This document shows, one piece after another, positions 54,676-63,701 of a DNA stretch of 64,000 nucleotides. Every line of letters begins with the position of its first letter. Positions within the stretch are counted from its first letter, which is position 1. The notes beneath the pieces are model-generated. The model searched no databases. It had not been told where the DNA came from and was given only the letters and a program-made list of their open reading frames with translations. The position numbers and the translations under genes were made by a program. This DNA comes from Polymorphobacter megasporae (GTDB lineage Bacteria; Pseudomonadota; Alphaproteobacteria; Sphingomonadales; Sphingomonadaceae), in NCBI RefSeq assembly GCF_018982885.2, contig NZ_CP081848.1:124001-188000 (forward strand), read 5' to 3'.

Positions 54676-55743
54676 ATGGCGAGCAGGCAGGAACTCAATT
54701 CGGGCGTCGGCGAGGTGCGTGTCGGGCTGGGCTTCGACGAGGCGCGGCTCGCCGAATGGATGGCAGCGAACGTCGACGATTTCGCCGGGCCGCTGACGGT
54801 TCGCCAGTTCAACGGCGGCCAGTCGAACCCGACGTACAAGCTGACGACACCGGGGCAGAATTACGTCCTCCGCCGCAAGCCGCCAGGAACGCTGCTCAAG
54901 TCGGCGCACGCGGTCGACCGCGAATATCGCGTCATCACCGCGCTCCACGCCGCCGGTTTCCCCGCGCCGCGAACCTTCGGCCTGTGCACCGACGACGATG
55001 TCATCGGGACGTGGTTCTACGTGATGGATTGCGTCGACGGGCGCGTGATCTGGGACACGACCTTCCCCGACGTGCCGCGCGGCGACCGCCCGGCATATTT
55101 CGACGCGATGAACGCGACGATCGCGCAGCTCCACATGCTCGACCCGGTCGCGATCGGACTCGGCGACTTCGGCAAGCCAGGCAATTATTTCGCGCGGCAG
55201 ATCGGCCGCTGGTCGCGCCAGTATCTCGAGGATACCGATGCCGGGCGGTTCGAAGCAATGGACCGGCTCGTCGAATGGCTGCCGAACAACATCCCGCCGG
55301 GCGAGGAGACCAGCGTTGTCCACGGCGACTATCGCTGCGATAACATGATCTTCCACCCGACCGAGCCGAAGGTGCTCGCGGTCCTCGACTGGGAATTGTC
55401 GACGCTCGGCCACCCGCTCGCCGATTTCAGCTATCACCTGATGATGTACCGGATGCCGCCATCGATGACCGCCGGACTCACCGGGGTCGACCTCGCCGCG
55501 CTCAACATCCCCGACGAAGCCGCGTACACTGCCGCCTATTGCCGACGGACGGGGCGCGACGGCATCGCCAACATGGATTTCTACGTCGCGTACAACATGT
55601 TCCGGCTGGCCGCGATCTTGCACGGCATCCAAGGGCGCGTCGTGCGCGGAACGGCGGCGAGCGCGCATGCGAAGGCGAGCGGAGCAGGGGTGGCCCCGCT
55701 GGCCGAATTGGCGTGGGAGCAGGCGCTGAAAGCGGGGGCGTGA
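54676..55743 (+). CDS. phosphotransferase (aminoglycoside-phosphotransferase fold)
   Basis: A 355-residue APH-family kinase-fold protein. The Brenner-type catalytic loop is HGDYRCDNMIF (His216, Asp218, Asn223), and the DxD-like metal site is LDWELSTLGHPLADF with Asp238. This subgroup is linked to acyl-CoA dehydrogenase/ligase loci and has no demonstrated antibiotic activity; the substrate is unknown. ATG 54676 follows purD directly, so it is likely co-transcribed with it. Confidence 0.88.
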   Translation: MASRQELNSGVGEVRVGLGFDEARLAEWMAANVDDFAGPLTVRQFNGGQSNPTYKLTTPGQNYVLRRKPPGTLLKSAHAVDREYRVITALHAAGFPAPRTFGLCTDDDVIGTWFYVMDCVDGRVIWDTTFPDVPRGDRPAYFDAMNATIAQLHMLDPVAIGLGDFGKPGNYFARQIGRWSRQYLEDTDAGRFEAMDRLVEWLPNNIPPGEETSVVHGDYRCDNMIFHPTEPKVLAVLDWELSTLGHPLADFSYHLMMYRMPPSMTAGLTGVDLAALNIPDEAAYTAAYCRRTGRDGIANMDFYVAYNMFRLAAILHGIQGRVVRGTAASAHAKASGAGVAPLAELAWEQALKAGA

Positions 55744-55772
55744 GCGACGCGGTTATCGTTGCAGCCTGACCG

Positions 55773-57083
55773 CTAGCCCTCCGATTTCGCGATGCACGTC
55801 GCGATGACCTTGTCGATCTTGCGCCCGTCCATATCGACGACCTCGAACCGCCAGCCGTCGGCGTCGAACACCTCGCCGGTGTCCGGCAAATGGCGGATCT
55901 GCGCGAGGATATAGCCCGCGACGGTCTGGTAATCGCGGCTGACGGGAAGGTCGAGGCCGAGCCGGTCGGCCATCTCGTCGGCGGGGAGCGATCCCGACAA
56001 TAGCCATGAGCCGTCGTGGCGCTCGACCGCAGGCGGGTCGTTGGCGTCGTCGACGTCCGAGCGGAACTCGCCCGCGATTGCCGCGAGCAGGTCGGCCGGG
56101 GTCACGATTCCCTCGAAATGGCCGTACTCGTCGTGGACCAGCGCGATTGGGATATCGGCGTCGCGCAGGCTGGCGAGCGCGTCCATCGCATCGAGCATGT
56201 CGGGAAGGACCGGCGCGGGCCGCGCGAGCGCGCGGAGGTCGAGCGGACGTCCCTCGATCAGCGCGGCGACGACGTCGCGCGCCTGGAGCACGCCTAGGAT
56301 ATCATCGATCGATCCCGCCGCGACGGGCAGCCGCGTGTGCGGGGTCTTCGCGAGCGCGTCGCGGGTCTCCTGGTCGCTCGCATCGGCGTCGAGCCAGTCG
56401 ATCCGGTTGCGCGGCGTCATCACCCCGCGCACCGGCCGATCGGCGAGGCGCATGATGCCCGAGATCATCTGCCGTTCGCTTTCCTCGATCACCCCGGCGG
56501 TCTCGGCCTCGGCGACGACCGAGCGCAATTCCTCCTCGGTGACGACATGGTTGGCGTCGCGGCGCTGGCCGAGCAGGCGGAAGACGAGCGCGCTGCTCTT
56601 GTCGAGCAACCAAGCGAACGGCGAGGCGAGCCGGGTCAGCCACAGCATCGCCGGGGCGACCGCACACGCGATCGGCTCGGGCGAGCGCAGCGCGAACTGC
56701 TTGGGCACGAGTTCGCCGACGATCAACGAGACGTACGTCGTCAGGACGATGACGATGCCGAAGCCGATGTCCTGCGCGTGCGCCGGGGACATGCCGAACC
56801 ACGCGCTCAACCGCTCGCCGACCGGCCCCGACAGGCTCGACCCCGAAAACGCGCCGTTGAGGATCGAGACGAGGGTGATCCCCGCCTGCGCCGACGACAG
56901 GAAGCGCGCCGAATCCTCGGCAAGTGCGAGCGCGGTCGCGGCGCCGCTTTTGCCTGCGGCGGCAAGGCCACGCAGGCGCGGACGCCGCGACGCGACGATC
57001 GCCAGCTCGGACATGCTGAGGAAGCCGTTGAGGACGATCAGCGCGAGGACGATGACCGCGTCGATCCAGGGAAATGCGTGCAC
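55773..57083 (-). CDS. CNNM/CBS-domain transporter-like protein (hemolysin family)
   Basis: A 436-residue protein of the CorC/HlyC/CNNM group: an N-terminal DUF21 membrane domain of about three to four helices (VIVLALIVLNGFLSM and following), two CBS domains (VMTPRNRIDWLD and a second with HDEYGHFEGIVTP) and a CorC_HlyC C-terminal domain. Relatives are linked to Mg or Co efflux. The start GTG 57083 is preceded by TTGGAGG. It converges on the phosphotransferase gene. Confidence 0.9.
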   Translation of the reverse strand: MHAFPWIDAVIVLALIVLNGFLSMSELAIVASRRPRLRGLAAAGKSGAATALALAEDSARFLSSAQAGITLVSILNGAFSGSSLSGPVGERLSAWFGMSPAHAQDIGFGIVIVLTTYVSLIVGELVPKQFALRSPEPIACAVAPAMLWLTRLASPFAWLLDKSSALVFRLLGQRRDANHVVTEEELRSVVAEAETAGVIEESERQMISGIMRLADRPVRGVMTPRNRIDWLDADASDQETRDALAKTPHTRLPVAAGSIDDILGVLQARDVVAALIEGRPLDLRALARPAPVLPDMLDAMDALASLRDADIPIALVHDEYGHFEGIVTPADLLAAIAGEFRSDVDDANDPPAVERHDGSWLLSGSLPADEMADRLGLDLPVSRDYQTVAGYILAQIRHLPDTGEVFDADGWRFEVVDMDGRKIDKVIATCIAKSEG

Positions 57084-57367
57084 TCGCCTCCAAGAAGGTG
57101 ACGCGGCGAACCGCGATTGATGTCTAGATGAACCGGCGGCGCCCCCGACCGCAAGCGTCTCGTTCTGCCCTTGGCACCCCGGGCGCTTGAACGATTGATT
57201 TGTTCCCGGCCAATCTGCTAATTGTTACGGTATCGTGTTAAGCTCGCCTCGTGTTATAAATGGAGCGGCCCGTGGGCGGTAGTTATGCGCGGGGGGCGGG
57301 TAATTAATCGTAAGTCATAGTGTCGGGGCAGGCGCTTGAACACGCGTCTCGGGAAAGGTTCGCAAGG
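57084..57367. other. divergent intergenic region before ihfB
   Basis: 284 bases between the CNNM gene (minus) and ihfB (plus). It is AT-rich in parts (57190-57270) and probably holds both promoters; I cannot place a confident -35/-10 pair. An AAAGG Shine-Dalgarno lies just ahead of ihfB. Confidence 0.35.
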
Positions 57368-57649
57368 ATGATCCGGTCGGAATTAGTGACGGCGGTGGCC
57401 ACCGCCAATCCGCATCTTACGCAGCGCGATGTCGAGCGCGTCGTCGCGACGATCTTCGATACGATCAGCGAAGCCCTTGCCATCGGCCGGCGCGTTGAAC
57501 TTCGCGGCTTTGGCGCATTTTCAACCCGCGCCCGCGAAGCCCGCACCGGCCGCAACCCGCGCACCGGCACCGCGGTCGAGGTCGATGCCAAGCGCGTGCC
57601 GTATTTCAAGCCCGGCAAGCACTTACGCGAGCGCCTCAACGTCGGCTAA
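57368..57649 (+). CDS. ihfB: integration host factor subunit beta
   Basis: A 93-residue HU/IHF-fold DNA-bending protein. The family core is present: [11 protein letters not shown] at the start and GFGAFSTR...GRNPRTG in the beta-arm, with the closing [11 protein letters not shown]. The pattern [15 protein letters not shown] and the R-rich arm fit IHF-beta better than HU. It acts with IhfA in nucleoid architecture, recombination and promoter control. The ATG at 57368 gives the usual length. Confidence 0.9.
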   Translation: MIRSELVTAVATANPHLTQRDVERVVATIFDTISEALAIGRRVELRGFGAFSTRAREARTGRNPRTGTAVEVDAKRVPYFKPGKHLRERLNVG

Positions 57650-57665
57650 AGACGGGTTTGCGCCG

Positions 57666-57752
57666 GCCCACGTGGCGGAACCGGTAGACGCAAGGGACTT
57701 AAAATCCCTCGGCCGCAAGGCCGTGCCGGTTCGATTCCGGCCGTGGGCACCA
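57666..57752 (+). tRNA. tRNA-Leu (anticodon UAA), 87 nt with CCA
   Basis: The acceptor arm GCCCACG (57666-57672) pairs with CGTGGGC (57742-57748), followed by A and an encoded CCA (57750-57752). The anticodon stem-loop is AGGGA-CTTAAAA-TCCCT at 57693-57709 with anticodon TAA at 57700-57702; the long variable arm (GGCCGCAAGGCC) marks a leucine tRNA, and GGTTCGATTCC is the T-loop. It starts 16 bases after the ihfB stop. Confidence 0.95.
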
Positions 57753-57782
57753 GCGCAGCGTCTTCGTCCTTGAACGGACGGC

Positions 57783-59144
57783 TTACTCCGCAGCGATCGC
57801 GGCGGGCGGCGGCAGGAGTTCCGGCGCGGCCGCGATCCTTGGGGTGCCGTCGATCGGCGCAAGCGGCGCGATCCCCTTCTTGCCGGGATCGACGCCGAGA
57901 TCGGTGAAGCGCCGCGCCTTGGGCAGGACATTCGCCTCGAGCGACCCGACGAAACCGTTGTACGCATTGACCGCCTGCGTCAGATTCTTGCCGACCGAGC
58001 TTAGATGCTCGGTCATCGTCGCAACCGCTGCATGGAGCTGGGCCCCGAGCGCGCCGATCTCGCGCCACTGTTCGGCCTGAGTCTCCTGCCGCCAGACGAG
58101 CGCGACGGTCTTGGCGATCGCGAGCAGGTTGATCGGCCCGGCCAACAGGATGCGCTGATCGAACGCCCAGCCGAGCAGCGGCAGGTCGTGTTCGAGCGCC
58201 GCCGACAGGAAGTTCTCTCCCGGCAGGAACATGACGACGAAATCGGCCGACGCGCCGAAATCTTTCCAGTAATTCTTGTCGCCGAGCCCGCGCGCATGCG
58301 TCCGCACCGCTGCGGCATGACGCTTGTACGCGGCACGGCGTCCGTCCTCGCTGTCGGCCTCGCCCGCCGAGAGATAGTCGTTGAGCGAGCATTTCGAATC
58401 GACGATCAACTGACGCCCGCCTGGCAAGTTGATGATCGCGTCGGGTCGCTTGTTGCCGTCGCCGCGGTCGGTGCTCGTCTGCAAAGTGAAGTCGATCCCC
58501 TCGCGCAATCCCGCCATGTCGAGGACGTTGCGAAGCTGTTGCTCGCCCCAACTGCCGCTCGTCTTGCCGCTCGACCGCAGTGCCGAGACGAGCTTCGACG
58601 CCTCGTCGCTGACGCGGGCATTGCCGAGCGCGAGCGCGGTGACCTGTTCGCGCAGGCCGCCATACGCCTCGGCGCGGGCGACCTCGACCTTCTTCAATTC
58701 ACCTTCGTAGCGCGTCAGTGTCTCGGCGACCGGGGCGAGCAGCGCGGCCATGCCGGTCTCGGACAAGGTCTTGTGTTCGGCAAAGCGGGCTTCGGCGCGT
58801 TCGAGAAACGCCGTTTGCGCACCGTCGAGCGCCTTTGCTGCCAGTGCCGCGAACGAAGTCTGGAGATCGGCAAGCTGCCGGGCGTGACCGACATCGCGCT
58901 CGGCCTGTCCGGCCCGAAGTCCGGCGAGGTCGGAGGCGAGCCGATTGCGCTCGGCTTCGACCCCGGCAAGTTCGGCGAGCCGCACCTGCTGCGCTTCGAC
59001 CTCGACCGCATGACGCCCGATCGCGATGCGGTGGTCGACGACCTGAGCGCGGGCCGCGGCGAGGTTGCGCCCCCACGCGAACCACGCCGCCGCAAGCACG
59101 ACGAGCGCGGCAACCAGCACCGCAACAGCAACTTCCACGACCAC
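57783..59144 (-). CDS. rmuC: DNA recombination protein RmuC
   Basis: A 453-residue RmuC family protein: an N-terminal anchor helix (VAVAVLVAALVVLAAAWFAW), about 150 residues of coiled coil, then the nuclease-like domain with GSWGEQQLRNVLDMAGL and IVDSKCSLNDY, where the Asp and Lys are PD-(D/E)XK-like catalytic residues. RmuC limits recombination-type rearrangement. It converges on the tRNA-Leu gene. Confidence 0.92.
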   Translation of the reverse strand: MVVEVAVAVLVAALVVLAAAWFAWGRNLAAARAQVVDHRIAIGRHAVEVEAQQVRLAELAGVEAERNRLASDLAGLRAGQAERDVGHARQLADLQTSFAALAAKALDGAQTAFLERAEARFAEHKTLSETGMAALLAPVAETLTRYEGELKKVEVARAEAYGGLREQVTALALGNARVSDEASKLVSALRSSGKTSGSWGEQQLRNVLDMAGLREGIDFTLQTSTDRGDGNKRPDAIINLPGGRQLIVDSKCSLNDYLSAGEADSEDGRRAAYKRHAAAVRTHARGLGDKNYWKDFGASADFVVMFLPGENFLSAALEHDLPLLGWAFDQRILLAGPINLLAIAKTVALVWRQETQAEQWREIGALGAQLHAAVATMTEHLSSVGKNLTQAVNAYNGFVGSLEANVLPKARRFTDLGVDPGKKGIAPLAPIDGTPRIAAAPELLPPPAAIAAE

Positions 59145-59316
59145 CCTCCCATGCGAACGTAACGTGAATCGACCCTAGCCGATCGCGGTGCCCAGGGGAA
59201 TCATTCTCGGGTTCTGCCGTTGCGCGATCGATGATTTCCTCTTGATCGGCGGGCGGGGAGGCGCATCCTCCGTGCTCGTAAATTGCCGTCGCAGAACGGC
59301 GTAGGGGAGAATTGCC

Positions 59317-60237
59317 ATGCATCCGCACACTATCGTCGCCGAAAACCTCGCCTTTCCCGAGGGACCGGTGTGGTTCGAGGACGGCTCGGTCGTCGTCGTC
59401 GAAATCAAGGCGGGGCGGATCACCCGCGTCCGCCCTGATGGCCGGACCGAACCCATCGCCACCCCGGGCGGCGGCCCGAACGGCCTAGCACTCGGCCCCG
59501 ACGGCGCGCTGTACCTGTGCAACAACGGCGGCTTCACGTGGAGCGGCGACGGCGAGGGCATGATGCTTCCCGGCGGCGCGCCGGACGAATACGAGACTGG
59601 GCGGATCGAGCGCATCGACCTCGGCACCGGCAAGGTCGAACGGCTTTACGACGCGTGCGACGGGCACCCGCTGTCGGGGCCGAACGATATCGTCTTCGAT
59701 GCACACGGCGGATTCTGGTTCACCGACCTCGGCAAACACCATGCGCACAACACCGATAACGGCGGTTTATTCTACGCGCACCCCGACGGCTCGAAAATCG
59801 TCTGCGCGGTCCACGGGCCGAACATGAACGGCGTCGGCCTGTCGCCCGATGGCAAGACGGTTTACGCCGCGTGCACGCAGGCGCGGCTACTCCTCGCGTT
59901 CGACATCACTGGACCCGGCACCGTCGCGCCGTCGGCGATCCCGGCGCTGCCGGGGCGCGTCGTCACGAGCTTTCCCGGCTATACCTACCTCGATAGTCTC
60001 GCGGTCGAGGCCGACGGGCGGATCGCGGTGGCGACGCTGGTCGAACGCCCCGGCATCTGCTCGGTCGACCCGGCGACGGGGGCGCAGGAGGATTTCGCCT
60101 TCCCCGACCTGCTGACGACGAACATCGTGTTCGGCGGTGACGACATGATGGATGCGTGGGTCTGCCTGTCGACGACGGGCAAGCTCGCGAAGTGCCGCTG
60201 GCCGCGACCCGGGCTCCGCCTCGCGCATTACGGCTGA
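59317..60237 (+). CDS. SMP-30/gluconolactonase family protein
   Basis: A 306-residue six-bladed beta-propeller lactonase-like enzyme. The metal ligands are visible as Glu in FPEGPVW (near residue 15), Asn in GPNDIVFD and Asp in YLDSLAVEADG. The family hydrolyses sugar lactones; the exact lactone is unknown. It has no signal peptide, so it is cytoplasmic. It is divergent from rmuC and convergent with tadA. Confidence 0.9.
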   Translation: MHPHTIVAENLAFPEGPVWFEDGSVVVVEIKAGRITRVRPDGRTEPIATPGGGPNGLALGPDGALYLCNNGGFTWSGDGEGMMLPGGAPDEYETGRIERIDLGTGKVERLYDACDGHPLSGPNDIVFDAHGGFWFTDLGKHHAHNTDNGGLFYAHPDGSKIVCAVHGPNMNGVGLSPDGKTVYAACTQARLLLAFDITGPGTVAPSAIPALPGRVVTSFPGYTYLDSLAVEADGRIAVATLVERPGICSVDPATGAQEDFAFPDLLTTNIVFGGDDMMDAWVCLSTTGKLAKCRWPRPGLRLAHYG

Positions 60238-60264
60238 CCGACATGCCCGCTGACTGTGGTGTCT

Positions 60265-60720
60265 TTACCGGCGAGCGGTGAAGAACTCGGTCAGCATCGC
60301 CGCTGCCTCGACCTCGGCGATCCCGCCGTAGACCTCCGGGGCGTGATGGCAGGTCGGGTGGCTGAACACCCGCGCGCCGTGATCGACCCCGCCGCCCTTC
60401 AGGTCGGAGGCGCCGTAATACAGTCGCGTGATCCGAGCGAAACCGATCGCCGCCGCGCACATCGCACATGGTTCGAGGGTGACGTAGAGCGCGTGACCGG
60501 GGAGGCGTTCGGAGCCAAAGGCCGCACACGCCGCGCGAATGGCGAGGATTTCAGCGTGTGCGGTCGGGTCGGATAATTCGCGGGTTCGATTCCCCGCAAC
60601 GGCGACGATCGCTCCTGACGCGTCGGTGATAACCGCGCCCACGGGAACCTCGCCACGCATGGCCGCCGCTCTTGCCTCGGCAAGAGCGGCGGCCATGGCG
60701 GTCGAAGGTGGAAACGGCAT
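60265..60720 (-). CDS. tadA: tRNA-specific adenosine deaminase
   Basis: A 151-residue CDA-fold enzyme that deaminates A34 of tRNA-Arg(ACG) to inosine. Zinc ligands are His55 in the HAEI motif and Cys85/Cys88 in PCAMC, with Glu57 as the proton shuttle. The length and RITRLYYGASDLKGG segment fit TadA rather than guanine deaminase. It lies 13 bases downstream of the small YqaE gene on the same strand, possibly in one operon. Confidence 0.92.
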   Translation of the reverse strand: MPFPPSTAMAAALAEARAAAMRGEVPVGAVITDASGAIVAVAGNRTRELSDPTAHAEILAIRAACAAFGSERLPGHALYVTLEPCAMCAAAIGFARITRLYYGASDLKGGGVDHGARVFSHPTCHHAPEVYGGIAEVEAAAMLTEFFTARR

Positions 60721-60733
60721 TGCGCCGCTTAGG

Positions 60734-60898
60734 CTAGGAACGCCCCTGCAGCACTACCCAAAGCGCGTGTACGACGCCCGGGATATAGCCGAGCAAGGTC
60801 AGCAGACAGTTGAGCCAGAAAGCGCCCCCGATGCCGCGCGCAAGGAATACTCCAAGCGGCGGCAGCAGGACCGCGGTGACGATGTTCAGGATCGTCAT
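60734..60898 (-). CDS. YqaE/Pmp3-family small membrane protein, 54 residues
   Basis: A 54-residue protein made almost entirely of two hydrophobic helices: MTILNIVTAVLLPPLGVFLA, then the CLLTLLGYIPGVVHALWVV helix. PPLGVF...LLT-LGYIPG is the PMP3/YqaE signature. Members are linked to cold, salt and membrane stress. Its ATG overlaps the TAA of the next gene upstream on the minus strand (TAATG), so it is translationally coupled to that 122-residue membrane protein. Confidence 0.9.
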   Translation of the reverse strand: MTILNIVTAVLLPPLGVFLARGIGGAFWLNCLLTLLGYIPGVVHALWVVLQGRS

Positions 60899-61266
60899 TA
60901 CTTCTTGTCGGCGTCGGCCTTTTCGACGCTGATCGTCGGCACATCAACGCCGGTTGTCTTGGTGCCGACGCTGACCGTCGGGGTCGTCACATCGGTCGTC
61001 TTGGTGCCGATATCGACCTTGGCGGTGTCGACGTTGAACTTCGGCAGCGACCCTCCGGCGGTGTCGACCTTGACCGTCGGCAGCGAGCCGGACTGCGTCT
61101 GGTCGATGTTGATCAGCTTGAAGGCAAAGGCGGCGACGACGAGCGCGACGATGATCAGCAGCGCGATCAGCCAACCCATGTTGTTCGAGCGTTCACGCAC
61201 GACAGTGCGTTCGACCACAACCGGATTGCCGGCGGCATCGACGGAGCGGGTTTCGTATTCGGCCAT
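60898..61266 (-). CDS. small membrane protein with tandem GTKTT-type repeat
   Basis: A 122-residue protein: a charged N-terminus (MAEYETRSVDAAGNPVVVERT), one membrane helix (MGWLIALLIIVALVVAAFAF) and about 70 residues of beta-like tail with near-repeats of VDIGTKTTDV, VSVGTKTTGV and VDVPTISV. It is coupled (TAATG) to the YqaE-like gene. The repeat suggests a small beta structure outside the membrane. Family not recognised. Confidence 0.78.
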   Translation of the reverse strand: MAEYETRSVDAAGNPVVVERTVVRERSNNMGWLIALLIIVALVVAAFAFKLINIDQTQSGSLPTVKVDTAGGSLPKFNVDTAKVDIGTKTTDVTTPTVSVGTKTTGVDVPTISVEKADADKK

Positions 61267-61340
61267 GTTGTATCATCCCTCTTCGGTTTGCCCGGCCTCA
61301 ACGCCGCGCCTGACCGAAAGGTTGCCGAAACGATTCAGCG

Positions 61341-61544
61341 TTAACTGCGCCGGAGCTGGTTACGCAACGATGCTACCAACAAAGCGAAACCGCTGATCAG
61401 GATGACTGCCGCGCTGCCAAACCCACCGCTGTTCGCGATGATGTAGACCATGAACACAGCCAGCAAAGCGACGAGGATCCAAGGCGTCCGGGCCTGCGCC
61501 GACCGCCGCCGGACCGGCCCGCTCAGTATCCGCAATGCACGCAA
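61341..61544 (-). CDS. small membrane protein of unknown function
   Basis: A 67-residue protein with a basic N-terminus (RRRSAQARTP), two hydrophobic segments (WILVALLAVFMVYIIA and AAVILISGFALLVASL) and a basic tail. The start is a TTG at 61544, supported by AGGAGA seven bases ahead. Family unknown. Confidence 0.6.
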   Translation of the reverse strand: MRALRILSGPVRRRSAQARTPWILVALLAVFMVYIIANSGGFGSAAVILISGFALLVASLRNQLRRS

Positions 61545-61641
61545 CTTCAGTCTCCTGTCGGACCCACACCAAAGATACGGTCTTCGGGCCCGACAGTTGC
61601 GCTTTTAACGTCCCGCTAACTTCGATTGCAGCAACCGCGCA

Positions 61642-63480
61642 TCAGCCGTTGGCGACCTGGCGGCTGGCGCGCTTGCGGGCGTTGGGATCGAGGTGGACCT
61701 TGCGCAGGCGGATAAAGTTCGGCGTCACTTCGACGAGCTCGGTGTCGTCGATGTAGGCGATCGCCTGCTCGAGGGTCAGCCGCTTCGGCGGGCTAAGGAC
61801 GATCGCATCGTCCTTGCCGCTCGCGCGGAAGTTGGTCAGTGCCTTTGACTTGAGCGGATTGACTTCGAGATCGTCATCGCGCGCATTCTCGCCGATGACC
61901 ATGCCCTGATAGACGGCCTCGCCGGGCTCGATCATCAGCACGCCGCGCGGCTGGAGATAGCCGAGCGCATAGCCGACCGCTTCGCCGGTCTCGGTCGAGA
62001 TCAGCACACCATTGCCGCGTCCCGAAATCGGACCCTTGTACGGGCCATAGCTGTCGAACAGGCGGTTCATGATGCCGGTGCCGCGCGTGTCCGACAGGAA
62101 CTCACCGTGATAGCCGATCAAACCGCGCGCCGGGGCGCGGAAGGTCAGCCGGGTCTTGCCGCCGCCGCTGGGGCGCATGTCGGTCATCTCGGCCTTGCGG
62201 CTCGCCATCTTCTCGACGACGGTTCCCGAATATTGCTCGTCGACGTCGATCATGACGGTCTCGTACGGCTCGGTCCGCTTGCCGGCTTCGTCGGTCGCGA
62301 ACAGGACGCGCGGGCGGCTGATCGACAGCTCGAAACCTTCGCGGCGCATCGTTTCGATAAGCACGCCGAGCTGGAGCTCGCCGCGCCCGGCGACTTCGAA
62401 GCTATCCTTTTCAGCCGATTCGGTGACTCGAACTGCGACGTTGCCCTCGGCTTCGCGCTTCAACCGGTCGGCGATCATACGGCTCGTCACCTTGCTGCCG
62501 TCGCGGCCGGCATACGGCGAATCGTTCACGCTGAACGTCATCGCAAGCGTCGGCGGATCGATCGGCTGGGCGTGGAGCGGTTCGGTGACGCTGATGTCGG
62601 CGATCGTGTCGGCAACGGTCGCCTTGGTCAGCCCGGCGATGGCGATGATGTCGCCGGCATGGGCTTCCTCGACCGGAACGCGCTCGAGGCCTTGGAAAGC
62701 GAAGATCTTCGCGGCGCGACCTTCCTCTGCAACCGAGCCGTCGGGGTTGAGCGCGCGGATCGGCATGTTGAGCTTGAGCGTCCCCGACAGGATACGCCCG
62801 GTCAGGATGCGGCCGACGAACGAATCGCGGTCGAGCAGCGACACGAGCATCTTGAACGGGCCGTCGACATCGGCGGCGGGGGGCGGGACGTGCCGGACGA
62901 CGGTCTCGAACAGCGGCGTCAGATCGCCCGAGCGGACATCGCTATTATAGCCGACGTAACCGTTGCGCCCCGACGCGAACAGGACGGGGAATTCGAGCTG
63001 CTCGTCGGATGCTTCGAGCGTGACGAAGAGGTCGAACACCTCGTCGAGGACTTCCTGCGCGCGGGCGTCCTGGCGGTCGATCTTGTTGACGACGACGATC
63101 GGCTTCAACCCAAGCGCTAGCGCTTTGCCGGTGACGAACTTGGTCTGCGGCATCGGTCCTTCGGCAGCGTCGACGAGCAGGATGACACCGTCGACCATCG
63201 ACAGGATGCGCTCGACCTCACCGCCGAAGTCGGCGTGGCCCGGCGTGTCGACGATGTTGATGTGCGTCGTCTCATGCGTCGTCGGATCGGTCCACTCGAC
63301 GCTCGTGCACTTGGCAAGGATCGTGATGCCGCGCTCTTTCTCGAGCTCGTTCGAATCCATCGCCCGTTCGGCGACGCGCTGGTTGTCGCGGAACGTCCCG
63401 GACTGGCGGAACATCTGGTCGACGAGGGTCGTCTTGCCATGGTCGACGTGCGCGATGATCGCGACATTGCGCAAGCGCAT
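61642..63480 (-). CDS. typA: translational GTPase TypA/BipA
   Basis: A 612-residue ribosome-associated GTPase, an EF-G-like factor in ribosome assembly and stress translation. G1 is AHVDHGKT at residues 10-17, then [17 protein letters not shown] (G3) and NKID (G4). The beta-barrel, two alpha-beta domains and the BipA-specific C-terminal domain follow. ATG 63480 starts the usual N-terminus. It is divergent from the HTH gene at the right edge. Confidence 0.96.
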   Translation of the reverse strand: MRLRNVAIIAHVDHGKTTLVDQMFRQSGTFRDNQRVAERAMDSNELEKERGITILAKCTSVEWTDPTTHETTHINIVDTPGHADFGGEVERILSMVDGVILLVDAAEGPMPQTKFVTGKALALGLKPIVVVNKIDRQDARAQEVLDEVFDLFVTLEASDEQLEFPVLFASGRNGYVGYNSDVRSGDLTPLFETVVRHVPPPAADVDGPFKMLVSLLDRDSFVGRILTGRILSGTLKLNMPIRALNPDGSVAEEGRAAKIFAFQGLERVPVEEAHAGDIIAIAGLTKATVADTIADISVTEPLHAQPIDPPTLAMTFSVNDSPYAGRDGSKVTSRMIADRLKREAEGNVAVRVTESAEKDSFEVAGRGELQLGVLIETMRREGFELSISRPRVLFATDEAGKRTEPYETVMIDVDEQYSGTVVEKMASRKAEMTDMRPSGGGKTRLTFRAPARGLIGYHGEFLSDTRGTGIMNRLFDSYGPYKGPISGRGNGVLISTETGEAVGYALGYLQPRGVLMIEPGEAVYQGMVIGENARDDDLEVNPLKSKALTNFRASGKDDAIVLSPPKRLTLEQAIAYIDDTELVEVTPNFIRLRKVHLDPNARKRASRQVANG

Positions 63481-63701
63481 GTGGTAAATCCTGAATATCG
63501 GGGTCGAAGGGTCGAGCGCGCCCTTACGCTAACTGCTGCGTCGCAACAAGGGCGGACCGGAGAGACCGTTACCACGCCATGACCCGCGCACCGCCAGCGA
63601 TTGACTTCGCGGCGTCCCCAAGCGAGTTTGCCCCCCGCTGAGCCAAGGGCTGCCGAACCCTGGCCTGCCGGGTTAAGGGCTTGCCGAGTCAAGGAAACGC
63701 C

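Noticed and set aside
54676-55743. Aminoglycoside-resistance gene
   Set aside because: Fold and Brenner motif are of the APH type, but it belongs to the phosphotransferase subgroup linked to acyl-CoA metabolism and lies behind purD; nothing indicates resistance.
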